From positions 1 to 18,203 of the forward strand of contig NZ_JASNGB010000045.1 of the NCBI RefSeq assembly GCF_030271215.1: 18,203 nucleotides of DNA, given 5' to 3'. Each line of letters opens with the position of its first letter. Position 1 is the first letter of the stretch. Below, piece by piece: positions 1 through 17,544 of the stretch. The position numbers were made by a program, and so were the translations under genes. Source of the stretch: Deinococcus rhizophilus (GTDB lineage: Bacteria; Deinococcota; Deinococci; Deinococcales; Deinococcaceae). The notes beneath the pieces were generated by a model. The model saw only the letters and a program-made list of their open reading frames with translations. It made no database searches and had not been told where the DNA came from.

Positions 1-1146
<1,146 letters not shown>

Positions 1147-1183
1147 GGGGTACCTCGGCGGGTGGAGGGTGGCGGGTGGAGGT

Positions 1184-1218
1184 CAGTGGGGAGTGGGGAG
1201 TGGGCAGTAGGCAGTGGA
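1184..1218. repeat. Tandem heptamer repeat (S)AGTGGG, five units, in the pilB-pilT gap
   Basis: Five contiguous 7-bp units are read on the plus strand: cagtggg, gagtggg, gagtggg, cagtagg, cagtgga. G-rich sequence (gtggagggtggcgggtgg) precedes it. The array sits between the pilB stop (1246) and the pilT start (1146), so it is transcribed as C-rich leader RNA of pilT. Closely spaced G-tracts on the pilT template strand could form a G-quadruplex-like structure. Function is unknown. Confidence 0.8.
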
Positions 1219-1245
1219 GGGCTGGCCGCTGGACGCTGGCGGCCC

Positions 1246-3915
<2,670 letters not shown>

Positions 3916-3920
3916 TGTGT

Positions 3921-3925
3921 CTCCT
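3921..3925 (-). promoter_or_regulatory. Shine-Dalgarno site of pilB fixing a GTG start
   Basis: The minus strand reads AGGAG, then ACACA, then GTG. This supports GTG at 3915 as the pilB start and contrasts with the many genes in this window that lack a ribosome-binding site and appear leaderless. Confidence 0.75.
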
Positions 3926-3950
3926 GGGGGTGGGGGTGGGGAAAGCGGGG

Positions 3951-5230
<1,280 letters not shown>

Positions 5231-5254
5231 GTCTCACCGAAGTCTGACGGGTGT

Positions 5255-5269
5255 ACCCCCGGCGGGGGT
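5255..5269 (-). terminator. Short GC hairpin after the lipoprotein gene
   Basis: ACCCCC (5255-5260), a 3-nt loop, and GGGGGT (5264-5269) form a perfect 6-bp stem about 10 bases past the lipoprotein stop and before pgeF. There is no U-tract after it, so termination is only plausible; it could instead be a leader structure of pgeF. Confidence 0.4.
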
Positions 5270-5278
5270 GTGGAGGGG

Positions 5279-5728
5279 TCAGGGGGCCAGGACCGTCATC
5301 TCAATGGTGAGTGATCCGGTCCGGCACTGTGCTCCCTGGGCACGCGTGATCACCCCAAAGGAAGAGGTACCGGGCCGGGCCGTCTCAGGCACCCGCACCC
5401 GCACCGTGACCTGGGGACCGCTGAAGCTCAGCGAATCGCGCAACACGTCAACGGGCTGAATCACGCCCCCCGTGAAGAGTGCCCCCGGAGCAGAGCTAGA
5501 GCGTATAAAACTCACTTCGCCCTGGTTGGGTTGACCATTGACCAGCACCGATAGGGTGACCTCGCGGGTCTCGCCGGGGTGCAGGGTGACCGTCCCGCCT
5601 CCGCTCACCGTGCGCTCCCGGCCCGTCGGGATGCAGACTACCGAGTCGGGAATGGGACTCCGCAGGGGCTGCGAGCAGGCGGGCAGGGCCAGCAGCAGGG
5701 CCAGGGGAAGCCAGAGGGAGCGACGCAT
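5279..5728 (-). CDS. Small predicted lipoprotein, function unknown
   Basis: A 149-residue protein with a type II signal peptide: MRR, a hydrophobic run to residue 15, then lipobox LPAC with Cys18. The mature part is beta-rich, with alternating Thr/Val segments (GGGTVTLHPGETREVTLSVLVNG and TVRVRVPETARPG), suggesting a single immunoglobulin-like or CARDB-like fold. It has two further cysteines (Cys32 and Cys135) that could form a disulphide. I do not recognise a named family. The start at 5728 has no Shine-Dalgarno site, but a TATACT hexamer ends six bases before it, so the mRNA is probably leaderless. It is divergent from fabI across about 90 bp. Confidence 0.8.
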   Translation of the reverse strand: MRRSLWLPLALLLALPACSQPLRSPIPDSVVCIPTGRERTVSGGGTVTLHPGETREVTLSVLVNGQPNQGEVSFIRSSSAPGALFTGGVIQPVDVLRDSLSFSGPQVTVRVRVPETARPGTSSFGVITRAQGAQCRTGSLTIEMTVLAP

Positions 5729-5734
5729 GGCTGG

Positions 5735-5740
5735 AGTATA
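5735..5740 (-). promoter_or_regulatory. Leaderless -10 element (TATACT) of the lipoprotein gene
   Basis: The minus strand reads TATACT, then ccagcc, then ATG at 5728, a spacing of 6 nt. No convincing -35 was seen. The position so close to the start codon implies transcription begins at or next to the ATG. Confidence 0.65.
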
Positions 5741-5807
5741 GGTGTGTCCGGCGAGGGCGGCCTGGCCACTTTTGCACCCACTCCAACCCGCACCCCCCCC
5801 TCGTTGC

Positions 5808-5813
5808 TACAGT
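5808..5813 (+). promoter_or_regulatory. Leaderless -10 element (TACAGT) of fabI
   Basis: TACAGT is followed by seven C residues and the ATG at 5821. There is no ribosome-binding site. The same hexamer at the same 7-nt distance precedes the gene at 6683. Confidence 0.65.
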
Positions 5814-5820
5814 CCCCCCC

Positions 5821-6606
<786 letters not shown>

Positions 6607-6664
6607 CCCCCCCGCCGCGCCCGGCTTCAACCCTGCTTTACTTCCCACAGTGGCCCCCGGCCCA

Positions 6665-7564
<900 letters not shown>

Positions 7565-7581
7565 CGCCTGACCGTGATCCC

Positions 7582-8163
7582 GTGACCCTCCCCGGTGCCC
7601 ACCGCGAGGCCGTCTGGACGCGGCTGATGCGCGAGCGGGCCTGCGCGTACCCGCTGCCGCCCCACGGCCACCATCCCAACTTCATCGGGGCGGCGGGGGC
7701 GGCGCGGGCGCTGCTCTCACACCCGGAGGTCGCCCGGCACCGCACGCTGATCGTGGGCGGCGACCGGGTGCTGTACCCGCTGCGCAAGCTCGCGCTGGCC
7801 TCGGGCGTGACCCTCTACGTGCCGCACCAGACGCGGGAGGGATGGTACTGGCGGCTCACCGACCCGGCGGGGGCGCAGCTGCGGGCGATGGCGCGGGTGG
7901 GCGAACCCAGCTTGAAGCCAGAAGGGGCCGGGGCCGCCGTCCTCGCCTGCGTCGCCGCAGACCGCGCGGGTGGGCGGCTGGGCAAGGGCTTCGGGTGGGG
8001 GGCACGGGGCCTGGGCCTCGGCCTGCCCGAGCACACGCTGGCGCACCCGCTGATGCTCTGGGACGCGCTGCCGTGCCCGCCGGACTCGCGGGTGCGGCTG
8101 ATCGGGGGGCCGGGAAGGGTGGTGACGGCGGCACCCGGTGATCCGCTTCCGGGCGGGGGCTGA
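7582..8163 (+). CDS. 5-formyltetrahydrofolate cyclo-ligase-like protein (COG0212 5-FCL-like group)
   Basis: A 193-residue NagB/RpiA/CoA-transferase-like fold protein. Automatic pipelines would call it 5-formyltetrahydrofolate cyclo-ligase. The N-terminal pattern REAVW...PHGHHPNFIGAAGAA...PLRKLAL...LYVP (residues 8-81) resembles the 5-FCL-like COG0212 branch, known from plants and archaea and linked to thiamin metabolism rather than folate repair (from memory). The nucleotide-binding loop GGRLGKGFGWGARG (130-143) lacks the GGGYYDR ending of true cyclo-ligases. It starts with GTG at 7582, the only start candidate near the conserved N-terminus, and there is no clear ribosome-binding site. It is 17 bp after the acyltransferase and probably cotranscribed. 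The exact reaction is unproven. Confidence 0.75.
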   Translation: MTLPGAHREAVWTRLMRERACAYPLPPHGHHPNFIGAAGAARALLSHPEVARHRTLIVGGDRVLYPLRKLALASGVTLYVPHQTREGWYWRLTDPAGAQLRAMARVGEPSLKPEGAGAAVLACVAADRAGGRLGKGFGWGARGLGLGLPEHTLAHPLMLWDALPCPPDSRVRLIGGPGRVVTAAPGDPLPGGG

Positions 8164-8211
8164 CTCCTGCTCGCTCCGCTCGGGTGGCCGACGAACACGG
8201 CCACCGGAGTC
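8162..8211 (+). terminator. Long interrupted hairpin after the 5-FCL-like gene
   Basis: An 8-bp perfect inverted repeat GGTGGCCG (8183-8190) / CGGCCACC (8198-8205) with a 7-nt loop is flanked by a second pair GACTCC (8162-8167) / GGAGTC (8206-8211). It begins inside the stop codon of the 5-FCL-like gene and ends three bases before the -10 hexamer of the next gene. No U-tract follows. It may terminate, or may be an operator for the downstream promoter. Confidence 0.5.
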
Positions 8212-8213
8212 AT

Positions 8214-8219
8214 TAGACT
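8214..8219 (+). promoter_or_regulatory. Leaderless -10 element (TAGACT) of the DinB-like gene
   Basis: TAGACT, six bases (gagtcc), then ATG at 8226. The same TAGACT at the same distance precedes dnaE. Confidence 0.6.
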
Positions 8220-8225
8220 GAGTCC

Positions 8226-8810
8226 ATGACCAAGCGCAGCAAAGTCTTCGTGCCCGCCGTCGTCACCGTGGCGACCGTCGGGGTGGCCGCCGGGGCCGCC
8301 TATGTCGCCCGCTACCGCAAGGACGACGTGAAGGAACTGTTCGTGGCGCAGGCCCTGGAGCGCCCCGCCGCCCGCCAGAGCTACGCGGAACTCGCGCAGG
8401 GGCTGGAGCGGGCCGGGATCGCCCTCTTCCAGCGGGCGGGCCGCGCCGCCGATACCCCGGCCAACCGGGGCGTGCTGACCCACGTCATCGGCATCGAGCG
8501 CTGGGGCCAGGAGCGGCTGCGCGCAGCGCTGGGCGAGCGCGAGTTCGTGCGGGACGACCACCACCCCTACAAGCCCGGCGCGGGTGTTTCCCTGCGCGAG
8601 TTGCGCGACCTGCTCTCCCAGACCCGCTCGCGGACGGTGGACCTCGCCCGGCGCCTGAACGCTTCCCCCCCCGCCGAGGGCACCACCGTCGAGCACAACG
8701 GGCTGGGGCCGCTGACCCCCAAGGGCTGGCTGCGCTACCTCACCCAGCACGCCGACGGGGAGAGCCGCAAGCTGCGCGGGGCCAAGGAAGCCAGAGCCCT
8801 GGGCGAATGA
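8226..8810 (+). CDS. Membrane-anchored DinB-like four-helix-bundle protein
   Basis: A 194-residue protein. Residues 8-29 form a hydrophobic Val/Ala-rich helix after a basic MTKRSK start, a likely single N-terminal membrane anchor. The rest is helical and resembles the DinB superfamily of metal-binding four-helix bundles: histidines at His86 (VLTHVIGIERW), His112/113 (DDHHPY) and His175 (YLTQHADGESRKLR) sit where that family has its metal triad. DinB-family proteins include thiol-dependent transferases and stress proteins, and the family is expanded in Deinococcus; no substrate can be assigned. The match is by pattern, so the fold call is moderate. Its stop overlaps the start of the DUF488 gene by 4 bp (ATGA), implying translational coupling. 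Confidence 0.6.
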   Translation: MTKRSKVFVPAVVTVATVGVAAGAAYVARYRKDDVKELFVAQALERPAARQSYAELAQGLERAGIALFQRAGRAADTPANRGVLTHVIGIERWGQERLRAALGEREFVRDDHHPYKPGAGVSLRELRDLLSQTRSRTVDLARRLNASPPAEGTTVEHNGLGPLTPKGWLRYLTQHADGESRKLRGAKEARALGE

Positions 8811-9268
8811 CCCCGCCCCGCCTCTGGACGGTGGGTTACGAGGGCGCCGACCTGGATGCCTTTCTCGCCACCCTGGAGGCGGCGGGCGTGACCCTGCTCG
8901 TGGACACGCGGGAGCGGGCCCAGAGCCGCCGCCGGGGCTACAGCAAGACGGCGCTCGCGCAGGCCCTGGCAGAGCGCGGCATCGGCTACCGCCACCTGCG
9001 GGCACTGGGCACGCCGCCGCCGGTGCGCAAGGCGTACAAGCTCGACCACGATTTCCGCGCCCTGGAAGCGGCCTACACCCTGCACCTCGCCACCCAGGGC
9101 GAGGCGCTGGAGGACCTGGGCGACCTCGCCGCGCGGGAGCGGGTGGCCCTGCTGTGCTACGAGGCCGATCCCACCACCTGTCACCGCTCGCTGATCGCGG
9201 CGCGGCTGCGGGCGCTGGGGCGGGTGGGCGACGTGGTGGACCTCGACATTCCGGGGCGCAGGCCCTGA
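8807..9268 (+). CDS. DUF488 family protein
   Basis: A 153-residue member of DUF488, a widespread small soluble family of unknown biochemical role. The sequence shows WTVGYEG (7-13), LVDTRERAQSRRRGYSK (31-47, the family D-x-R...SR motif), YRHLRALG (61-68) and the C-terminal LLCYEADPTTCHR (116-127), with paired Cys117 and Cys125 and His126. The Cys-His pair could be a catalytic or metal site. The normal family range is about 120-190 residues. The start overlaps the previous gene's stop (ATGA) with no separate Shine-Dalgarno site. The PilT-like gene starts 46 bp later from its own -10 element, so this pair is probably a two-gene unit. Confidence 0.88.
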   Translation: MTPPRLWTVGYEGADLDAFLATLEAAGVTLLVDTRERAQSRRRGYSKTALAQALAERGIGYRHLRALGTPPPVRKAYKLDHDFRALEAAYTLHLATQGEALEDLGDLAARERVALLCYEADPTTCHRSLIAARLRALGRVGDVVDLDIPGRRP

Positions 9269-9300
9269 AACGGCGTAGAAAGCTGTAAGAGCCTCTGCTC

Positions 9301-9306
9301 TACGCT
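9301..9306 (+). promoter_or_regulatory. Leaderless -10 element (TACGCT) of the second PilT gene
   Basis: TACGCT, eight bases (gggcggcg), then ATG at 9315. The GGGCGG could act as a weak ribosome-binding site, so the transcript may be leaderless or very short-leadered. Confidence 0.5.
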
Positions 9307-9314
9307 GGGCGGCG

Positions 9315-10394
<1,080 letters not shown>

Positions 10395-10409
10395 GCCTGA
10401 GTCCAAAGA

Positions 10410-10440
10410 CCCGGCATGTCCAACGTCAGGGCGTGCCGGG
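10410..10440. terminator. Hairpin between converging genes
   Basis: CCCGGCATG (10410-10418) pairs with CGTGCCGGG (10432-10440), nine pairs with one T-G wobble and a 13-nt loop. It lies between the convergent stops of the PilT-like gene (10394) and the membrane protein (10456). There is no T-tract on either side; a bidirectional terminator is a reasonable guess. Confidence 0.5.
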
Positions 10441-10455
10441 CTTACATGGAGGTGG

Positions 10456-11388
10456 TCAGTACGGAGGCCGCACCGCCCGGCGCAGCACGGACGCGGGCGT
10501 CTCGCGGACGGTGCGGTCCACGTCGGCCACCGGGGAGCGGTAGATCAGTTCGGAGACGAGGCTGCGCTGCTCGTCCAGCGCGTGACACACCTGCCGCGCC
10601 AGCGAGCGCCACAGCACCAGGGTCAGCCCGGTGGTCAGCAACAGGCCCACCAGCACGGCGATCATGGGCTGCAGCTGCCCGGCCAGCACCCCGTCGAAGT
10701 CGGTGATGAAGTACGCGGAGGTGGTTACCCGGAACAGGGTCGCGGGCAGCATCCACAGGCCCAGCCCCAGCAGCAGCGCGGCGGCGTACTTCAGGGGCGA
10801 GGTCGCGTCCCGCAAGGCCCGGTGTAGCGCCCCCGAGGGTCCAGGCTGCCTCTGCCACGGTCCCACCCGGCCCGCCCAGCGCGATAGCCCTCCGAAGCCC
10901 CGCCACAGCAGTCCCAGCAGTGGCCCCGTCAGCGTGACAACCAGCACCACCGTGATGAAGGCATACAGCCCGGCGGGGAGCAGCTGCATGGTGGGCTGAG
11001 GTTGCCCCATTGCCCACAGCCGCACTCCCACGAAGGCCAGCACGCCCAGCCCCAGCACCCAGCGAAGGCCCTGCGTCGCCCCGATGAAGGCCCGCCGCGC
11101 TGCCCGGTCGTCCCCGTTCGGCAATCCCGCCGCCCACGCCCGGAAGCCCAGCAGCCCCAGCGCGAGCAGCCCCGCCAGAAGTCCCAGGGTCACCTCCAAC
11201 ACGAGGTGCGGCAGGATTCGGGAAAGGTCCAGGGCGGGAATGCCGATCTCCCGCGTGTCCTCCGGCATCCCGGCCCACGCCCGCAGCAGGAAGAAGACCA
11301 GCCCGCCGCACACCGCGAACAGGGCGAGGGCAGCGGCGGCCAGCACTCGCAGGGCCAGGTCCTGACGTGGCGTCAGCAGAGGTGTCAT
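10456..11388 (-). CDS. Six-helix integral membrane protein, function unknown
   Basis: A 310-residue protein from the ATG at 11388. Six hydrophobic segments are visible at about residues 12-36, 59-82, 108-126, 137-162, 200-220 and 240-260. They are separated by short loops and a charged 50-residue C-terminal tail (LDEQRSLVSELIYRSPVADVDRTVRETP) that is probably cytoplasmic. I recognise no transporter or enzyme motif. It follows dnaE by 63 bp on the same strand but has its own TACGCT hexamer 9 nt before the ATG, so it may be expressed separately. An earlier in-frame start at 11430 would extend across that promoter and was not used. It converges on the PilT-like gene. Confidence 0.75.
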   Translation of the reverse strand: MTPLLTPRQDLALRVLAAAALALFAVCGGLVFFLLRAWAGMPEDTREIGIPALDLSRILPHLVLEVTLGLLAGLLALGLLGFRAWAAGLPNGDDRAARRAFIGATQGLRWVLGLGVLAFVGVRLWAMGQPQPTMQLLPAGLYAFITVVLVVTLTGPLLGLLWRGFGGLSRWAGRVGPWQRQPGPSGALHRALRDATSPLKYAAALLLGLGLWMLPATLFRVTTSAYFITDFDGVLAGQLQPMIAVLVGLLLTTGLTLVLWRSLARQVCHALDEQRSLVSELIYRSPVADVDRTVRETPASVLRRAVRPPY

Positions 11389-11397
11389 GGTGGAGGC

Positions 11398-11403
11398 AGC
11401 GTA
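11398..11403 (-). promoter_or_regulatory. Leaderless -10 element (TACGCT) of the membrane protein
   Basis: The minus strand reads TACGCT, nine bases (gcctccacc), then ATG at 11388. It favours this start over the one 14 codons earlier. Confidence 0.45.
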
Positions 11404-11451
11404 CACCGGGCGATATAGGGATGGGGGCAAGAATGCGGGGCGATCCCCAGC

Positions 11452-15453
<4,002 letters not shown>

Positions 15454-15459
15454 GTCCAG

Positions 15460-15465
15460 AGTCTA
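15460..15465 (-). promoter_or_regulatory. Leaderless -10 element (TAGACT) of dnaE
   Basis: The minus strand reads TAGACT, six bases (ctggac), then ATG at 15453. There is no ribosome-binding site in the gap. Confidence 0.6.
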
Positions 15466-15509
15466 GGTTGAGGCGAGAAGGTACGGTGTGACGCCCAGCA
15501 TTGACGGGG

Positions 15510-16628
15510 TCAGAAAAGGGAAACCATCGCCGCTTCAGCGTCCACAAAGGCACGGCCCGCGTCCAGGTCGCCCAGCGCCTGACGGACGTTCCGCGCCACC
15601 CGCCGCGCGAACTCCACCGGAACGGCATTCCCGATCTGCATCTGAACGTCACGGCGGTTCTGCCCCAGGAAGGCCCAGTCGTCGGGGAAGGTCTGAAGCC
15701 TGGCATACTCGCGGTGCGTGAAGGTCCGCAGGCGCGAGGCCGACACCCGCCAGAGGGCCACGTCCGCGCCGGGATTCCGGATGAACTTCTCTGTGCGGCG
15801 GTCTTTGGCGTGGCGGGCCGCCCGCACATTGCCCTGTGCCCAGCCCCACACCGTGGCCGTATCCACCGCCGGAAACGGTTCGTCGAACGAGCGCACCGGG
15901 TGCCCATCGGACGCGGTGCGGGAAAAGCGGACTGGGACGACCTCGGCGTCCGCTCCGAAGGGTTCTCCGGTCTCACGGTGGACGGCGCTCTGAAATCCCC
16001 AGAGCGGATCGTGATTGGGCAGGTTCTCGCCCGACTGTCCCTGCGCGAGGTCGTATACAAAGGGCCGGATGGTCGCTGCTTTGCCCGGCTGCGGCAGATG
16101 AAACCCGGTGGGCGCCCCTCCCAGAAACGCCAGGAAGATGAAGCGGCGGCGCGTCTGCGGCACCCCGAACCCCGAAACCCGGAACACGTCGAACACCACG
16201 CTGTATCCAGCGTCTTCCAGTTCCGCCGCGATCTGAAGCGCGAAGGGACGCCCGGTGTCCGGCGTGGTCATGGTGCGGAGGTTGAGGACGTTCTCAATAA
16301 CGATGATCCTTGGCCGCACCCGCCGGGCCACCCGGATGACCTCACGGTAGAGGGTGTTGCGCTCATCGTGTTCGGCCCGGTTGCCGCCCAGGGAAAAGCC
16401 CTGACACGGAAACCCGGCCAGCAGCACGTCGGGGCGTTCGGTGAGGTCTGGCACGTACTCGCGCACATCCGCCTCGCGCACGTTCCAGCCGGGGCGATTG
16501 TGCCTGACAGTGCGGACGGCCCAGGCGTTGAGTTCGACACCCTCCAGATGCCGGAACCCCTCCCGCTCGAAACCCAGGTCCAGTCCACCCGCTCCGGTAA
16601 ACAGGCTCAGCACGGTGTAGGGCGTCAT
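15510..16628 (-). CDS. DNA (cytosine-5-)-methyltransferase of a type II restriction-modification system
   Basis: Transfers a methyl group from AdoMet to C5 of cytosine in a specific DNA site. All hallmark motifs are present and in order: I LSLFTGAGGLDLGFE (7-21), IV AGFPCQGFSLGGNR (71-84, catalytic Cys75), VI IENV (111-114), VIII QTRRR (158-162), IX RLRTFTHREYARLQTFPDDW (299-318) and X QIGNAVPVEFA (331-341). The target-recognition region is about 180-290; specificity cannot be told from it. The length (372) is usual. The start at 16628 has GGAGG four bases upstream and overlaps the nuclease stop as ATGA, so the two are one operon. It ends 57 bp upstream of dnaE. The complete motif set argues for an active enzyme. 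Confidence 0.95.
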   Translation of the reverse strand: MTPYTVLSLFTGAGGLDLGFEREGFRHLEGVELNAWAVRTVRHNRPGWNVREADVREYVPDLTERPDVLLAGFPCQGFSLGGNRAEHDERNTLYREVIRVARRVRPRIIVIENVLNLRTMTTPDTGRPFALQIAAELEDAGYSVVFDVFRVSGFGVPQTRRRFIFLAFLGGAPTGFHLPQPGKAATIRPFVYDLAQGQSGENLPNHDPLWGFQSAVHRETGEPFGADAEVVPVRFSRTASDGHPVRSFDEPFPAVDTATVWGWAQGNVRAARHAKDRRTEKFIRNPGADVALWRVSASRLRTFTHREYARLQTFPDDWAFLGQNRRDVQMQIGNAVPVEFARRVARNVRQALGDLDAGRAFVDAEAAMVSLF

Positions 16629-17413
16629 GCACCCTCCGCCAGAGCCTCGGCCAGCACGGCCCTAGCGTCCTCAAGGGTCACGGGGTCGCCGGGTTGCCCG
16701 GCCATCCGGTAGGCCCTGAACCGGTGCTCCTGGCCCGCTGCCGGGTTGGGAACAAACCGGGGCGTCAGGGTGTCGGTGCCGAACTCGAACGAGTAGCCCG
16801 CCACAAGTTGGTCGACCTCACGCCGTACCAACTCACCCACGCAGACCAGGCGGTCATCGGCGGGAACGGCTGCCGGAAGAATCAGAGTGCGGTTTCCCGC
16901 CGTGCCGTGCGCCGTGTAGAACGGCAGGGGGAAGACGTACATCTTGCGGTCGCGGAGCAGCAGGTCGCCGTAACTGCCGTAGCCCAGAAAACTGCGGTTC
17001 CTCGGCTCCCCGGAATGGGCATTGATAAACGAGGCGTGGCAAATGAGCAGGTCCGAAAGGCCCAGATTCAGGTCCAGCGTCTGGGGATAGCGCCCGAAAA
17101 CATAGTAAATCCGCCTGCCCTGGTGAACAGGCTGGGGAAATCGGCTGTTGGAATCAATGGTCTTGCGGCCCGGTAAGGCCAGCCCCTTCAGTTCGTAGCC
17201 CTCCGGCGCGCCGCTCAGGACAAAATCTGGGTAGCCGTTGCGCCCCACGTCGCTGAAATGGTCCCCCACCACCTCGGCCAGCCTCTGACGCATCCAGTCC
17301 TGAAAGAAGAACTCTTTGTCGCTGGCACTTCTTTTTCGCAGGAGGTCCTGACGATTCATGGCCTCGCAGCAGGCGATGAAAATGTCAGCGCAGAGAGAGG
17401 GAATCGCGGTCAT
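16625..17413 (-). CDS. Putative type II restriction endonuclease (PD-(D/E)xK fold)
   Basis: 262 residues. The nuclease motif is visible as GRNGYPDF (Asp63) followed ten residues later by GYELKG (Glu74, Lys76), the PD-x(n)-ExK arrangement; Glu47 in the preceding helix may be the fourth active-site residue. The role is inferred mainly from this motif and from overlap with the methyltransferase gene; I do not recognise a named isoschizomer family, and the rest (IYYVFGRYPQ, DLLICHASF) is unassigned. A Vsr repair nuclease is unlikely given size and motif. Lower G+C than its neighbours (30 of 60 bases in 17281-17340) suggests transfer. The start at 17413 is fixed by TAAACT seven bases upstream; an internal ATG at 17359 is possible. 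It is first in the operon, before the methyltransferase, and no controller gene is seen. Confidence 0.75.
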   Translation of the reverse strand: MTAIPSLCADIFIACCEAMNRQDLLRKRSASDKEFFFQDWMRQRLAEVVGDHFSDVGRNGYPDFVLSGAPEGYELKGLALPGRKTIDSNSRFPQPVHQGRRIYYVFGRYPQTLDLNLGLSDLLICHASFINAHSGEPRNRSFLGYGSYGDLLLRDRKMYVFPLPFYTAHGTAGNRTLILPAAVPADDRLVCVGELVRREVDQLVAGYSFEFGTDTLTPRFVPNPAAGQEHRFRAYRMAGQPGDPVTLEDARAVLAEALAEGA

Positions 17414-17420
17414 TCAGACC

Positions 17421-17426
17421 AGTTTA
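17421..17426 (-). promoter_or_regulatory. Leaderless -10 element (TAAACT) of the restriction-modification operon
   Basis: The minus strand reads TAAACT, seven bases (ggtctga), then ATG at 17413. This is the only promoter-like site seen for the two-gene cassette. The 131-bp region up to 17544 is also the divergent control region for the gene at 17545; a weak inverted repeat AACTG-N7-CAGTT (17465-17481) lies in it. Confidence 0.55.
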
Positions 17427-17528
17427 CCCCGGTGCCGCGGTCAGAATGGGTCAGGCCGGGAGGGAACTGAAAAGAGCAGTTAGCCACACTCATGAGCAGC
17501 AAAGGTCGCGCTTCTCACTCTTAAGTAT

Positions 17529-17534
17529 TACAGT
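17529..17534 (+). promoter_or_regulatory. -10 element (TACAGT) of the secreted-protein gene
   Basis: TACAGT in an AT-rich stretch (ttaagtattacagt), ten bases before ATG at 17545. The spacing is longer than elsewhere, leaving at most a few bases of leader. Confidence 0.5.
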
Positions 17535-17544
17535 GGACGCACAC

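Noticed and set aside
11437..11448. GGGG-cgat-CCCC hairpin just after dnaE
   Set aside because: Only a 4-bp stem with no U-tract; too weak to call a terminator in sequence this rich in G and C.
16625..17413. Reading the gene before the methyltransferase as a Vsr mismatch endonuclease
   Set aside because: Vsr proteins are about 150 residues with a different motif set; this one is 262 residues with a PD-x(n)-ExK motif.
17489..17496. CTCATGAG perfect 8-bp palindrome between the restriction operon and the secreted-protein gene
   Set aside because: Too short and without a second copy or known consensus to call an operator.
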